Source: Earliella scabrosa (lineage: Eukaryota; Basidiomycota; Agaricomycetes; Polyporales; Polyporaceae). From it: a stretch of 64,000 bases of DNA. The first letter of the stretch is position 1. Each line of letters starts with the position of its first letter. Made by a program: the position numbers and the translations under genes. Positions 48,147 to 60,664 of the stretch are shown here, piece after piece. The DNA is taken from NCBI GenBank assembly GCA_022605405.1, contig JABYQQ010000008.1:1984001-2048000 (forward strand), given 5' to 3'. The notes beneath the pieces were generated by a model. It was not told the DNA's origin and did not search any database. It was given only the letters and a program-made list of their open reading frames with translations.

Positions 48147-48642
48147 GGTGGCTGGAGGAAACGTGATCTGATTGGTGTTCAGATATTGTTGAGAAGAACC
48201 TCACCTGTGTTGTGAAGGACCCTCGCTATAAGGCAGAGGCAGGGATAGCTGATCGCACTCTCGCAATGTCGACTACTTTGGTTAATGGGTTGAGGAATGC
48301 GACCGTGACACGTCACCGAAGGGGAATATTTGCGCGACTCAGTGACAAGCGACGGGCGTTGCCTGTTCATCCGCCGGTTGTCTGCGCTGAGTAACGTGAC
48401 TGTAGTCTGTCGGTAGCCAGTAAGCTCTATCATATATGGAGCGCTCTCCGAACCAGCGGACCCAGAAGCGACGAGCAGTGGTAAGTATTGGGTAGTAAGT
48501 AAACGGGAGTACTAGTAGCACGAGTTTGAATCAGATGGGTAGTTACCAAACATTCCAAAACTCCACCTAGATACTACAGTGATGTGCACTCTCACTGTCG
48601 CTACAACATGGACGAGAATCCGACCATCATTACATATTGTCA
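48147..48642. other. Intergenic region
   Basis: Upstream region of the F-box/LRR gene and 3' flank of the next minus-strand gene. No coding signal. Confidence 0.5.
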
Positions 48643-49329
48643 TCACCCCTTTCCCCGAGTCCCGAGCCCCAGGCGTCCTCGCCTCGGAAGGGGGCCCGAT
48701 TCGATGACCGAAGCATACGATGGTGGCAGCGTCCCCGCTCGTCCTAGGCCTGACTCGAGGAGCATCGTATCTCCAACGGTGCTGTACCCTGGGACGGCCT
48801 CGCTCAGGATCACCGACCCTTCCGCGCTGAGGGCGACAGGCAGCGTCCGACACGCTGGGTCTTCCGTATTGGATGTGTTCCTGACATCGCGGCTCGCCGT
48901 TCGTGAAGCGAGCGTGTCTGTTCGAGACAAATCGTGCGGTACAGATCGGGGCGGGGCGGAGAGCGTCGCGGATGGCGACGGTGAAGATGCATCGAACGGC
49001 GTAGGGAGGAGGGTAGGACGGAGGGGCGTTCTGTTCCAAGGCGCGACGATCTGAACCTCACCGCGGCGAGGTTCGTAGACCATCTCGGGGATGGGGAGAC
49101 CGTTCTGTGGAGAGGGTGTGTTCGGACTGCCCAGTAGTGTGCTGCGCCTCGTGCCACTTGGGCCGGTGTCGCGGCGGACACTGTGGATTTGAGCGGGGGG
49201 AGGAGAGGCTTGGGTGGCTCGCCGCCGACGGAGACGACGCCGGTACATCTTCAGGAGCGCGATGCTCAGCACCGTCGCAACCACAGATGCTGCGATGCCT
49301 ATTATGCGGAGCGTCACGATGTCGACCAT
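48643..49329 (-). CDS. Single-pass membrane protein with PPSY tail motif
   Basis: Open frame of 228 codons from ATG 49329. A transmembrane helix starts almost at the N-terminus (LRIIGIAASVVATVLSIALL), followed at once by a strongly basic stretch (RRRLRRRRATQ). The positive-inside rule therefore puts the long C-terminal Pro/Ser-rich tail in the cytoplasm. The tail carries SEAVPGYSTVGD and LPPSYASV, the latter a PPxY-type site that WW-domain proteins such as Rsp5/Nedd4 ligases bind. The next gene has the same plan. An upstream exon encoding an extracellular part cannot be excluded. Function unknown. Confidence 0.55.
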   Translation of the reverse strand: MVDIVTLRIIGIAASVVATVLSIALLKMYRRRLRRRRATQASPPPAQIHSVRRDTGPSGTRRSTLLGSPNTPSPQNGLPIPEMVYEPRRGEVQIVAPWNRTPLRPTLLPTPFDASSPSPSATLSAPPRSVPHDLSRTDTLASRTASRDVRNTSNTEDPACRTLPVALSAEGSVILSEAVPGYSTVGDTMLLESGLGRAGTLPPSYASVIESGPLPRRGRLGLGTRGKG

Positions 49330-49576
49330 CGAGGACCGTTCACGGGAGGGTTCAGGGAACGAGAGTGAGCGGGGGTAGTGGCAGTAACGGTGGCCAGCAC
49401 CGCGGGAAGGGAGGAGGTGACATGGGTCGATACATATCGTCTTTCGCGTCCTTGATGAGAAGTCAGATATAGCTTACGTCGCGCGCAGGACCATGGACAC
49501 GAGTACATGGGCGATGTCAAGTCGAAATGGATGCAATAGGATGGCGTTCTCCACAGAAGGACTCCGAAGCGCGCAG

Positions 49577-50287
49577 CTAAGGTCGGGTTTGAGTGGGCCA
49601 GAGCACCTCGACCGTGTTCTCCACCATAAGAACATTGAACGCGCCATGGGTGTACAAGGACTCATGTCCTAGCTTGGACTGCGTCGTATGGAGAGCAGTG
49701 AATATCCAGGGGGTAACGTCGCGGACCGTCCGAGATCTGCAAGTTTCCCGTTTCCGCGCGCATCGACGAGCAACCGTGGAGCCAACTTCTTCGTACTGCG
49801 GCACTGCTTCGCTCATCACGGACACATCTGACCGGGATGCCCGAACGGTGCCTCTGTCGGCCGCCTCCTCGGTTGGGGAAGCCGATTGAACAGAGTGTCC
49901 ACCACCCCGATCGACGGTGCGTCGGGCAGGACAGCTCAGGGAAGCGGGATTGTCCGTTCGGTACGCGAAGATGCGGTGTCGGTGGCATAGATGATGTCGA
50001 AAGGGGTAGGAAGCATGTGGGGTTTGAGGGGCGTGGGCTGCTGGATGTACCTTCTCGATGCATGGGGGCTCGTCATCCTGTGGAGACGCATCTTCGTCAA
50101 GCAGGACACTGTAGCGTGTACTGCTAGAGGCCTGGACTTCGCCAGGGTGGTGTGGTGATCTTCGACGGAGGTGCCAGACCATTCTGACTGCCGTCCATAT
50201 TATGGGAACGGCGATGATAACGGCGGAGACAGCTACTCCGATACCGATGAGAACGCCTGGATGGTATTTTATGAGATCGTCGGACAT
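49577..50287 (-). CDS. Single-pass membrane protein, paralogue of previous
   Basis: Open frame of 236 codons from ATG 50287 (MSDDLIKYHPGVLIGIGVA). One N-terminal hydrophobic helix (GVLIGIGVAVSAVIIAVPII) is followed by a basic stop-transfer (HLRRRSPHH). The long polar tail contains SEAVPQYEEVGS, the counterpart of SEAVPGYSTVGD in the neighbour. Same orientation, tandem, 247 bp apart: a likely duplication. No other domain is visible, and the last 70 residues have no counterpart in the neighbour. Confidence 0.5.
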   Translation of the reverse strand: MSDDLIKYHPGVLIGIGVAVSAVIIAVPIIWTAVRMVWHLRRRSPHHPGEVQASSSTRYSVLLDEDASPQDDEPPCIEKVHPAAHAPQTPHASYPFRHHLCHRHRIFAYRTDNPASLSCPARRTVDRGGGHSVQSASPTEEAADRGTVRASRSDVSVMSEAVPQYEEVGSTVARRCARKRETCRSRTVRDVTPWIFTALHTTQSKLGHESLYTHGAFNVLMVENTVEVLWPTQTRP

Positions 50288-51529
50288 AGTGAAGGGAGCG
50301 TTGTAAGCAAGAATGGATGTTGGAGGGATGACGAGGGTAAAGGATAGGGGATAGTGGAGTGGCTTGCACCATGACCTGTATATTAGAGGATGTGTTACTC
50401 ACATTCATTCATGTCCGTTCTGTTCGATACCGTGGCTGCAATGCCGTCGGAATCCAAGACACCCTTCGCACGATGCAGTCGGGATGATTGGTATGGATTC
50501 GCAAGCGGGTGGCGGGAGTGTTCAGTTGATGGGATAGACGGAGAAGAAAAGGAAGAACCTTCCTCATCATTGCGACGCAGTGGAAGCACTGGAAGGGGAT
50601 GGTTGCTATGGGCATTCTATGTCGAGACGGGTATCAGTGCAGTGGTAGCTAGTAACTGGAAGCTGAAAGTAAAAGTAGAAAGTCAGGAAGGTCTGGCACA
50701 TGTCAAGTTCACACCGCCCACTGAGAATCGATGAAAGAAGAACCGATTGTCCGCATACAGCACATACCTGCCTTGGTAATAGGATCGCGTGTCTCGAACC
50801 GTGTCTCGAACCTGCGGACCACTGAAGACAAATGAAAATGAAGAATATACGTCCCACATCCGCGAAGCTTCAGCTGAGGGCAGGAGCCTCATGTTAACGG
50901 CGAGATGAGAGGTTGATGATGGTTGTAGGCGTGAGTCAGTAGAAGTTCGTGATGCCGCAGAGGCCTGGGTAATGACTCATGAGGCTATGGCCACCGAGGA
51001 AGAGGCTGTATAACATCCGCGTAAATTCGTCGCGACGTTGTACACTAGCAGGTGTGAATGGCTCAGCAGAAAGTTGACAGGGTCACTGGTCAGTGACGTA
51101 GCTTTGTTTGCTTCTGATTGGCAAAGGCTGCATCAAACCGCCGAATAAGGCAACATAAGCGCGCAATGCAACCGCCGACGATTTGAAGGCGAGATGATTG
51201 TGGGTCGTAGCATGGTCATATTACTCCCTGACAAACGTACTCCCTAACAAACGTACTCCCTGACAAACTTAAAATTGAGGCATCGGAACGACAAAATTTG
51301 GCGCTACGAGAGCAAAAATCAGCAAGGAAGTGCGTGGTGAGAGCCGATACACACAAAACGTTTGCTAATAAGTACCATGGACTCGGAGGATCACAGATGA
51401 GAGGAACCAAGATGCTTGTAAGCGTACGAAATGCTAGTACAATAGATATCAATGATCGACCAAAGAGCCCTTCGGAATGGGCGCGATGTTAGCACTCCAC
51501 TGAGTCCCAAGATGTTATGACTCACCCTC
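50288..51529. other. Intergenic region, tandem repeat present
   Basis: Frames on both strands (for example 50390-50734 plus) lack domains and codon bias. A 16-bp tandem repeat lies at 51223-51270. Confidence 0.45.
51223..51270. repeat. Three tandem 16-bp units
   Basis: actccctgacaaacgt, actccctaacaaacgt and actccctgacaaactt follow one another with a single change each. No function is evident. Confidence 0.85.
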
Positions 51530-52649
51530 CTAATTCTCAGCTTCCGACTCGTCTATGTTCCATCCTTCGATCTCCAGGCCCAAATCAAGAGGAAGCGTCC
51601 CCCACAAATTCTCTATTTCCTTTTCATCTTGTTTGTACATGGCCGCACGGCAGGGTTGGCATGGCTTAACCAATCGATTGTTGATAGTTGTGGGCTCTCC
51701 AAGCGGCCCCGGGTCTTGAAGCATGCAGAGCAACGCGGATGCATCCCGACTTGCCAGACGCGCTGATTTTTGGTGATCAATATACTTCTGACATGCGTTC
51801 GTCGTTTGGCAGCCATAGGAGTAGCCGTTAATGCCTCGAGAGAACCGGATGAATCGTCGGAGGGATAGCGTCGACCGTGCTTCCAGACATCGCTCCAGAT
51901 CTTCGCTGGACAGTCGGTCGACTGTCCCATCTGGGCGGGTGATGCCCGCAAGGAGGGTCTGGACGGGCAAGAGCGCACAGAGGTAGAGCGATAAAGGGAG
52001 CATGAGACTCTCTTCTGACGACCGGACGATGTTGACTGCGCGGATGGCGTCACGATCTACTACGAGCTCCAGGGCACTGCTTCGGAGCATGTGAAGTAGG
52101 GTCGGCTGCTGCTCCTCGGCTGTGATTCTTTCTACGGATGATCTCCATTGAGCGAAAGAGTGGACGAAGCATGTCTTCATGCGGTGAATGATGTCTGTGC
52201 GGAGCGGCTCGATGTTGTATTTTTGCGCGAGTTCGAAAAGTGGGGCGGCGGTCGAGAATGGCATGACGGTACCATACTGTAATAGGCTGAGTCCGATGGA
52301 CATGCTATGAGCCGGTCTTCCCACCGACGAAGATACACCCTGTGAGTACTCACCTGGGCCCGTCGTAGAATGCCTTGAGCAGATAGCGAAAATCTTCCGG
52401 GGTTTCCGAGACGTGAACCACGGGTGACCCATCTACGGTATTTTTCCCGTCGGAGGGTGGCAAGGGAATAGCAAACATGTCTCTGAATACGGGGGACTGA
52501 CGCGCGAGTACGCCCCTATGAACCTTGAAGGCAGTACCGCCGGCTATCACGACGATATTACCGTCGTTCATCCAGAGTTCGCTTGAGGGGCAAATTTCCA
52601 GATCGGCCTCCATGCGAGGACGTTTATGAGGAGGTTCGGTTGTTGCCAT
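51530..52649 (-). CDS. BTB/POZ domain protein
   Basis: Two exons from ATG 52649, with a GTGAGT donor near 52352 and the acceptor CTCAG near 52289, which keeps the frame (…FYDGP S LLQYGTVMPF…). The product is about 350 residues. The N-terminal half is a BTB/POZ fold: ELWMNDGNIVVIAGGTAFKVH, RGVLARQSPVFRDMF, then EDFRYLLKAFYDG and APLFELAQKYNIEPLR. The C-terminal half is helical, with a cluster of cysteines (CQPCRAAM) near the end. BTB proteins of this kind are abundant in Agaricomycetes and often act as Cullin-3 adaptors or dimerisation modules; the partner here is unknown. Confidence 0.82.
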
Positions 52650-53789
52650 TATCTCGAGAGAGATTGGTGACTGGCGGTGTCAGTGCCAGTGGCAGAGGAG
52701 TGTGCGCCGGCCGGTGGCACTGTCTCGAGGAAGTTTGGTATGCCGCCGGCAGTTGCCGTTCGGCAACTCGGCGTCTTCAGCGTCCGCTCGTCCCCAGCCA
52801 GTCCCTATCTTCCTCAACTTGAACCGCTGCTATAGCCTTTTCTACTTGGGTGATCTCTAGTCGCTCTTCACGATCTTATGTGCGACGATTCGGATTGTGT
52901 GATATGGGGTGAGGACCACGACTCATCATAAGCGTCAATAATAACGTCCGAACTTTGTTCACGTACCGTTGTTCACTTCAACCTGAGCGAGTCACCACAA
53001 CCACAGCACTTAGTATCCCAACAAACACGGACATCATGGGTAGTCATTGTGCGTTAATTTGTGTTCCTCTTGCGGCAGCTCATTCTCAAGTCGCAGAACA
53101 TCTCTCGCCTTTTTGCCAGATCAACCCTTTCGGAATGGAATACTGACGTGGCAGTTGAATATGTGGTCCAACCTGCCCTAGACCCGTTGTGAAACGGGTC
53201 GCGGCCGTGAGAGTGCGTATAGACTCGACACTGGAGCTTTTGCCGCTCTTCGTGTTCAGGTGAGCCTTCGTCACGCGTTTGTCGGCAACATGTACCATCC
53301 GCTCATTCATGCACGGCCCATAGTCCCATATCCCTTGCGCCAACGTGAGGGTGACCGCACGGCCCATTTTACAGCCGCTATGAGTGTTGCGTACTGTGCA
53401 GCATCCATACGAGAGGTATATCCGACTGCGGACTCGTTCGACTCGCCCGATTCCCTCGCGTACTCCACTGCGTCCGAGTGCATGATCATGAGCGCTGCCC
53501 GTGCTCCGCGCGAAGATCTTTGGACGCTTGCGGAACGTGAGCATGCTACTTAACTCGGAATCACCTGTTGAGACCGCTCAGGCGTAAAGCGATCATCGCA
53601 CACATACATACTGCTCCTCTTAGTCACAAGTCAGCATTCTGGTGAGTGAAGCCCCTCCGACTATAGCTCTGTCTGATTCTCACGTAGACAAGGTTTCACA
53701 CTCCTCCCGAAGTTGATGCCCGATGGGAATGCCCGCTTCGTGACCGTTCACAGCGGATATCAACACAGCATCCGATGTAATGGCGCCGT
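52650..53789. other. Divergent intergenic region
   Basis: Between the minus-strand BTB gene and the plus-strand P450 gene. No ORF with domain or codon support; expected to contain both promoters. Confidence 0.5.
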
Positions 53790-56185
53790 ATGAGAACGGG
53801 ATCCGACTTCTCTTTGACCCGTGTTCGGTCCGCGCTTGCTATATTTACCTCATATATAGCGGGAGCGGTCGGTACCCCTCTTCACGTCATCTTTGCCATG
53901 TCGCTCATGTCCTCTCTTGCAGTTGTCGCTCTACTCCTCGGGCTTCTGTGGGCGCTACGTCGAGGGTCAGGAGCGCCGTTCGGCCATATTCCCGGTCCTC
54001 GTTCGACATCGCTTCTAAAGGGTTGGTGAAGAGCGTGCATCATACAACTGCGAGTGATCTGACCTTCCTGTTCTAATCAGGAAACGTACCCCGGCTTCTG
54101 GACAGGCACAGCGGAGAATGGATAAGACACCTTGTGGAGACGTACGGCCCACTCTCCAAGCTATACGGTCCATTTGGAGTAGGTTTGTTCCACGGGGTTT
54201 CGGACGTAATGCTAACTCCGAAGTTATCATTAGCGTGAGTGGCTTCATACCTTCGACCCCAAAGCGTTGTACAGCATCGCCATCAAAGATCAAGATTGCT
54301 GGTCAAAGAACTCAGGAAACTTCAAGTGAGTCCTCCTCCTGAATACTGGATTCACCCAATTGAGTGGAAAGTTCGACAGTAACCTGCTCCTCGGCCCCGG
54401 GCTTCTCACGACGGAGGGCGCCCAGCATCGCAAGCAACGCAAGATGCTCACACCGGTGTTCTCCACCGCCTATCTGCGAAATATGACGTCGCTGTTCTAC
54501 GAGACATCGTACAAGGTACGCCTATCGATGCACCCCCGTAGAGACGTGTGACTTCTCCGTGTTTAACAGCTCCGCGACGCCATGGCAGCCGACATCGGAG
54601 TCGGCGTCAAGGAGGTGGATATTCTGAGATGGACTAGCCGAGCCGCACTCGAGTTGGTCGGACAAGGCGCGCTAGGATATTCGTTCGATCCTCTCACTGA
54701 GGATGTCACGGATCCCTTCGCCGAGTCTGTCAAATCCTTCTTGTGCGTCTCCGTCTCCATACCGGACTCTCGCATCTGTCGCATTGACCACCGTCACGCA
54801 GTGCTGCCGTGAATCACATCGCAGTTATACGGGCGTTCGTCACCCCGTTCGTATACCTGGGACCGGCATGGTTGCGACGCAAGATTGTTGATATGATCCC
54901 AGCGGAGCGGGTTCAGCGCATGAAGAACATCACCGACACGATGTTCAACAAGTCTGTCCAGATCATCAATGAGAAGAAGGCGGCGATCGAACATGGCGAC
55001 GAGGCCGTCTTGCAGCAAGTCGGAGAGGGCAAGGACGTCATGAGTATCCTGCGTGTGTGTCGTCAGACTGAAGTTTATTCTGCGAACTGACCTGTTACAT
55101 TTGCAGTCAAGGCCAATAGGGCGGTATCGGACAGGGAGAAGCTGTCAGACGAGGAGCTTATTGCCCAAATATCGTGAGTATGTTACTATCTTCGCTGCGC
55201 TGTAGGAGTCTAACCAAGGCTCTTCCTCACAGGACCTTCATCCTTGCTGGGATGGACACCACTTCCAACGTCACGGCGCGCCTCCTACATATCCTCGCGA
55301 GCAATCCATCTGCACAGGCGAAATTGCGCGAAGAAATTCTGGAGGCTCAGGCAAATCACGAGATTGCATACGACACGCTGATGGAACTCCCATACCTCGA
55401 CGCTGTCTGTCGTGAAACCCTACGACTGTGCGTCCTATCTCCCTCGGTGAGCTATTCAACTGTGAACTTACCTGTCCGCAGGTATCCACCAGTACGAATT
55501 CTGAGTCGACGGTCAGTAACCTGACAGTTGGGACTTCGTCCCAACCTACACTTATCCCTATGTGTCTCCAATAGCTCGCTACAAGATACCGTGCTTCCAT
55601 TACACGAGTCTATTCGCGGGGTCGATGGGCAACCGATATTTGAGGTGTCCGTCCCTAAGGGCACCGTCGTGGTTCTGAATCTCCAGGCATGCAACACCAA
55701 CAAGGCGCTCTGGGGCGAAGACGCGTATGAATGGAAGCCGGAACGTTGGCTCGCGCCCCTTCCGCGCGCGTTGGAGGAGGCGCGCATTCCTGGCGTGTAC
55801 TCGAACCTGTGAGTACTTGGCCCGTAAATATCACAGGGGATGTACTGAATACGCGTTGCAGGATGTCGTTCCATGGTGGAGGGAGGTCGTGCATGTGGGT
55901 CTTCGCACTTGCTAGGTTGATTGCTGACAGCGCTACATATCCGATACAGCGGCTTCAAATACGCTCAGCTCGAGCTCAGTACGTCCGCGTTGTTACTAAT
56001 TTCTCATGTATGCTGACGTGTGTGGTCGTCCAGAGGTCGTACTCTCGTTGCTCCTTTCGAGCTTCAAGTTTGAACTGAGCGACAAGCCAATCGTGTGGAA
56101 CAATGCCGGTGTGGCGTACCCGACTGTCGGGAGGGACAGCCGCAAGCCAGAGATGCCCCTCAAAGTCTCAGTCATCAAAGGCTAG
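53790..56185 (+). CDS. Cytochrome P450 monooxygenase
   Basis: Membrane-anchored haem-thiolate monooxygenase encoded by about ten short exons. ATG 53790 is chosen over 53898 because it includes two N-terminal hydrophobic segments (LAIFTSYIAGAVG and SLAVVALLLGLLWAL) followed by the proline hinge HIPGPRS. Seen: HRKQRKMLTPVFS (helix C region), the I-helix oxygen-binding motif LAGMDTTSN, the K-helix ExxR in CRETLR, the PERW-type motif WKPERWLAP, and the haem loop FHGGGRSCIGFKYAQLE after splicing at 55892/55950 (FxxGxRxCxG complete). Length and motifs fit a full-length microsomal P450. Exon joins around 54180-54330 are the least certain. Substrate unknown; dioxygenase paralogues follow, but nothing shows a joint pathway. 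Confidence 0.88.
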
Positions 56186-56353
56186 ACGGACGCATTAATC
56201 TGACGGGATACATAGATTGTAGGCATACATCAGAAATGACACGACTTGGAATACATTGTACTGAACATGGACATCATCTATACATTGCGATACGCTCCTT
56301 AGCCTTCCAACCCCGGTATATCTATGCAGACGGAATATCGATGTCCGACAAAC

Positions 56354-57879
56354 TCAAGCACCTCCGCGCTGCCCCGCGAGCCCGACGTCGACCAACAGGC
56401 AGATCCGCTGGTGCAGATAGCCCATCATAGGCTCATGGATGGGCTCAGGCGCATACGCCACGAAGCGCGTCAAGACGCGGTTCACGTCCGACAGCTCCGT
56501 CACCCACTGCACAACTCTGTTCTTAACCGGCACGCCTTCCATGTTGGCCGCCTCGGCGAGCGTCGCCTGCGAGGCGTTGATCAAGACGCCCCCAAAGTTC
56601 CGGCAGAGCTTCTGCCAGACGGGGACGTCCTTGGTTTCGTCGTGCGTGTGGAACTTGACGACGCGCGGACAGGCGACGAGCGTGCGCGTGTCGTCTGCAG
56701 TGATGCTGTCGTCCTCGAAGACGGCGTAGAGCGAAGGTGCGAGGCTGAGATGGGTGAGAGCGTGGAACAGCGCTGCGTCATCCCCTTTCAGGCTATCTTT
56801 GAGCTCCTCGAGCGCGTTGTTGTCGTGCTTGAAGGACGTAGGGAGCGAGTAGAGGTGGCGCAGGCCGAAGCCCAAGGTACCTCCGTTCGGGAGGAATGTC
56901 GGGTCGCTGAGGAGTGTGCTGAGCATCGTACGGACACGAGACAGGTTCGCGCTCCCCGGCTCTATAGCGTCATACGGATGACTGTCGCTGAGCTTCTCTG
57001 CGAGGTAGAGGTCGTAGATGATCGTGACCCGGTGGCCGGATGTTACGCGCTGAACTTCTAGCTCAACGTCGTGGCGATAAGCGAGATACACAACAGTCGT
57101 GGGCGCGCTGAGCAAAGGAAGGTTGCACAGAGTCCGGGCGGCGTCGAAGGCCCACTCCTTTTTGTCGTGGCGAAGGATGAACTCTCCGCCAGTGTGCGCC
57201 GTAGGGAAGACGATGACAAGAGTCCCAAAGAGGCCGGGCTTCTGCTCAGTATGTATGTGCGTTCTAACAAACGAGTTCCTGCCTGATCCACAGTGTGAGC
57301 AGGGGAAGAGAGGGACCTGGTGTCGACAGGCGCAGATAGATATGACGTACCATGGACGTTGAGGCCAGATCGCTCGGCATAGATTGCCTGACCCTCGTTC
57401 TGCCCAGAGAGTAGACCAAGGCGCACAGCCTCCAGAAGACCCGCTCGTTCGACATCGAGGTTGAGTGCGAAGTGGCTCCTTTCAAGGCTCCCAGCTCTAC
57501 GGTAGGCGACGTTTGGGACGTCTCGTGGATCAGCACCGGAGGTTGTCAGGTCGCAAGCCTTTTCTAGCTCCTCCAAATCGGATTGCGACGCCGATACAGC
57601 ACATAGGTCAATACGACTATCGGGGTAAGAGGTGAGATAAATGAGACGATGCAGAGGGGATCTGAATACTACTTACCTGGCAAACTCGTTTGTCCCGTAG
57701 AAGAGAGTAAAACTCTCGGCAGGCAGGACCACGGTGCCGCAACAATATGGAATGGACCCAGCAAGCACGGCGCGCAGGTCCTCGAGTTGGGGATGAAGAG
57801 CAAGTCCAAGAGCGGTGTTGACAGGCAGTCCACGAGTATGCTCTGCGTAGTCTTCGATGTCGGAGGATAGATCGTACAT
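56354..57879 (-). CDS. 2OG-Fe(II) dioxygenase paralogue with degenerate iron site
   Basis: Three exons (57677-57879, 57351-57616, 56354-57282) join in phase and give the same plan as the two genes to the right. There is an N-terminal segment (LEDLRAVLAGSIPYCCGT), a middle segment, then a double-stranded beta-helix dioxygenase core (GLFGTLVIVFPTAHTGGEF, VTSGHRVTIIYDLYL). In the active paralogues the iron triad is HxD in FFKPHQDTP plus a distal His in SDVEHEV, with SGHR binding 2-oxoglutarate. Here the first motif reads THIHTE (Asp replaced by His) and the second HDVELEV (His replaced by Leu). Iron binding, and so hydroxylation, is unlikely. The frame is otherwise intact. Confidence 0.78.
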
Positions 57880-59280
57880 GCTAGAATAGGGAGGGGGCTG
57901 TAGTCTCTGAGGCTGAATGTACTCCACGCACAGTGTCTTATAGGCATTTTACCGCGAGTCATCTGCGGATGGGCGAGGCAAATACCATACTTGACTTGTT
58001 CCCCTCCTGCCGCTCCTAGTAGAGTCAGTCTCGTTGAATTAGGTTATGTCGGCATGAGCGCAGGACGCACAGATATGAGAACATCCGCGGACAAGGTATT
58101 GACCACAATTCCCCTTGATGATCAGAGAGCGGAGTATCGAGTGGAAGAAGCGAGACCGCATTAATTTCTGGTGGCCCGCTCTTTCCGATCGAAGCAAAGT
58201 GCGTCCGGTTAGCCGGGTGGCCAGCATCGGTCGCGAGCAGTGAAGCTGTATTGTGGCGACTCCGTTCAGTGGACCTACTTTGTTACTAGATGCTGAACGA
58301 GCTCGTGATGATTACTGCAGAGGATCGCTGAATTATAAAGAGATTCGTGATGCCGCACCTGTCCAATATGTTTGTCGGTGTGGGTCCCCATCGAAAGTCA
58401 TGTTTGTCCCCCGGAACATGACATCACGACGATCCACCCATGGCCTAAGCGGGCTTCTCACTGCGAGTCAAAACGTATAAAAAGAGTTAGCGGAGGGAAT
58501 TCCGGAGATAGCACGGACACCTTGCTGTGCGCTTATAGACGTGTTGGCGGTTCGATCGCTTGACCGCATGCGGGCCAACCCCAATATCACGCAGCGTCAT
58601 GACTCAACGTCCTGGTACAAATGAGTATCCGGAACGCGACAGGGAAGATGCGTATCCGGATAGTACTAGTGCCAGATCGCAGACCGCGGCGCGTACGCGC
58701 CGGCAGGGAGGATCAGAACAGTACTTATGACGTACAATTGTAGGTAACGTCACGGCGCGCGCACGGCATCGGACGCTCTAGATGTTGCACGCTCAGATAG
58801 GAGAACGGTCGAGCATGATCCATACCTGGGTAAGATGGGGTAAATCAAGTGTCGAGTCAGTACTGGCGCCACTGCCTTCAAATGCATACAAGGTATTGGG
58901 ACGTACGCGTCCAAATGTCAGCCACGGGACATTTCTCACACATATTTCGCGCGGCTTGCAAAGATGTATCCGCCCGCTCGAGAGTTTTCACATAGGCCTA
59001 GTTGATAAGCTTCGGTCGAGGAGGCGGAAACAGAGTGATGAGGCTCTCAAGCGCCCAACATTGAGTCGACGGAGCGGACGGGCCGCCTGTATGCGACTCA
59101 CGCCGAAGTTGTTCAACCTGCGCTTCTGTTACTTCAACTGTCCGCGACCACATGAATTACGCACAACTGGGCAGCACCAACTCATGGCACAATCGACGCA
59201 AGACGACATCCTACTACAAATCCCGGCACCGACGCATCCATAAAAGTTCATCACAGTAATCCTCATAACACTCCTGCCTC
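57880..59280. other. Intergenic region
   Basis: No supported gene. Open frames on both strands (for example 58782-59243 plus) show neither domains nor codon bias. Confidence 0.45.
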
Positions 59281-60664
59281 TCAATGCCGCTTCCGATCCT
59301 CCGCGGAGTTGACTTCGACAACGAGACACGCCTTCAAGTATGCATGGGTTAAGATCGCCTCGTTCCCATAGCTGATGAACGTTGACTCCACGGTGTTTAA
59401 CTGGTTCATCTCCGTGACCCAATGCACACCGGTTGTGCCCGAATCTGCTTCCTCCAGAGGATCGCCCTCAGCACTTACCTCGGCGATGACTATACCGTTC
59501 TCCAAGAGCGCCAATAAGGTGTCGTCTACCCCTATCTCACCAAGACTCGTATCGACGATTTGGTCAAGGAGGATGGTCGAGTACTCCTGTTTGACCACGA
59601 ACCGCAACTTGGGATCGAGTCCGAGAGCCTCGCACGCTTCGAAAAGGGCCGCGTCGCTACCCTTAAGACGTGCCTGGACAGCTGCGAGCGGGTCAGGCTC
59701 CTTCCGGTTCTTGGACTTCCAGATCCAGTCCCACTTGCGCGGGAACGGGTACGCGTGACGCAGCCCAAAGCCGAGCATGCCTCCCCTAGGGAGGACATCG
59801 GGGTCATCGAGGAGTGCAGCGAGGGCGCTCTGCACCTGCGTCGTACTGGAGCTTTCGGGCTGAAGAATGTGCACTCCGTCGGGCATTGAAGCGTCCTCGT
59901 AGTCCCAGTAGAGGTTGTACGTGATGGTGACGCGATGGCCGGAGACGACGGGCAGCACCTCGTGCTCGACATCGCTGAAGAAGGCGACGTAGCCGATGCT
60001 GTTCGGGGTGTTGGCGAGCATTTTGCCAGAGTCGAACGTGTACTCCTTGTCGTGGTGGCGGAGGACGAGAGCGCGGCCCGAGTGCGGGGTGGGGAAGACG
60101 ACGACCAGGGACCCGAACATATAACCGCTCCGTGGTGTGTCCTGGTGCGGCTTGAAGAACGCGCCTTCGCCTGCGATCCCCGTCTCTCGTCGTCGCCTCT
60201 AAAAGACCGGGAGGAAGACACGTACCATAGACATTCAACTTGTACAGCTCCACGGTGATGGCGCGACGGGACTGCTCTCCGGCGAGGAGGCTTGAGCGAA
60301 CGACGTCAACGAGGCCAGTTCGCTGGGCGTCGAATCGAAGGACAAAGTCGCTGGTGTCCATCTTGCCAGCCTTGCGGTAGGACTCGTCCAGGATCGTCTG
60401 GTTGTTCCTGCCGAACATCGCCGGTTCGCACGCAGACTGGAGCTCGTCGAGAGCTTGGGGGTTTTCGGATGTCTGGCAGAGACTGAGAAATCTAGACATG
60501 ACGATCAGCAGCCGAACCGATACTATCATAACTGTGGCGAAGACGTACTTGGGATTTTTCTTGTGATAAAAGAGGTCGAACTCTTCGGCAGGTAATTCGT
60601 AGATGCCACTGCAGTACAGTACACCCTCTCTCAGGGTAGAGCGGAGATGATCAAGTGCAGTCAT
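59281..60664 (-). CDS. 2-oxoglutarate/Fe(II) dioxygenase family protein
   Basis: Three exons from ATG 60664 (MTALDHLRSTLREGVLYCSG); junctions restore LNVYGEGAFFKPHQDTP. The complete facial triad is present: His and Asp in KPHQDTP and a distal His in FFSDVEHEV, with the co-substrate arginine in SGHRVTITYNLYWD. This is the prolyl-4-hydroxylase-like Fe2OG fold, which couples 2-oxoglutarate decarboxylation to hydroxylation of a protein or small molecule. The N-terminal module (LFYHKKN, LDELQSACEPAMFGRN, DESYRKAGKM, LYKLNVYG) is shared by all four paralogues here and is characteristic of this fungal family. No signal peptide. Substrate unknown. Confidence 0.85.
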
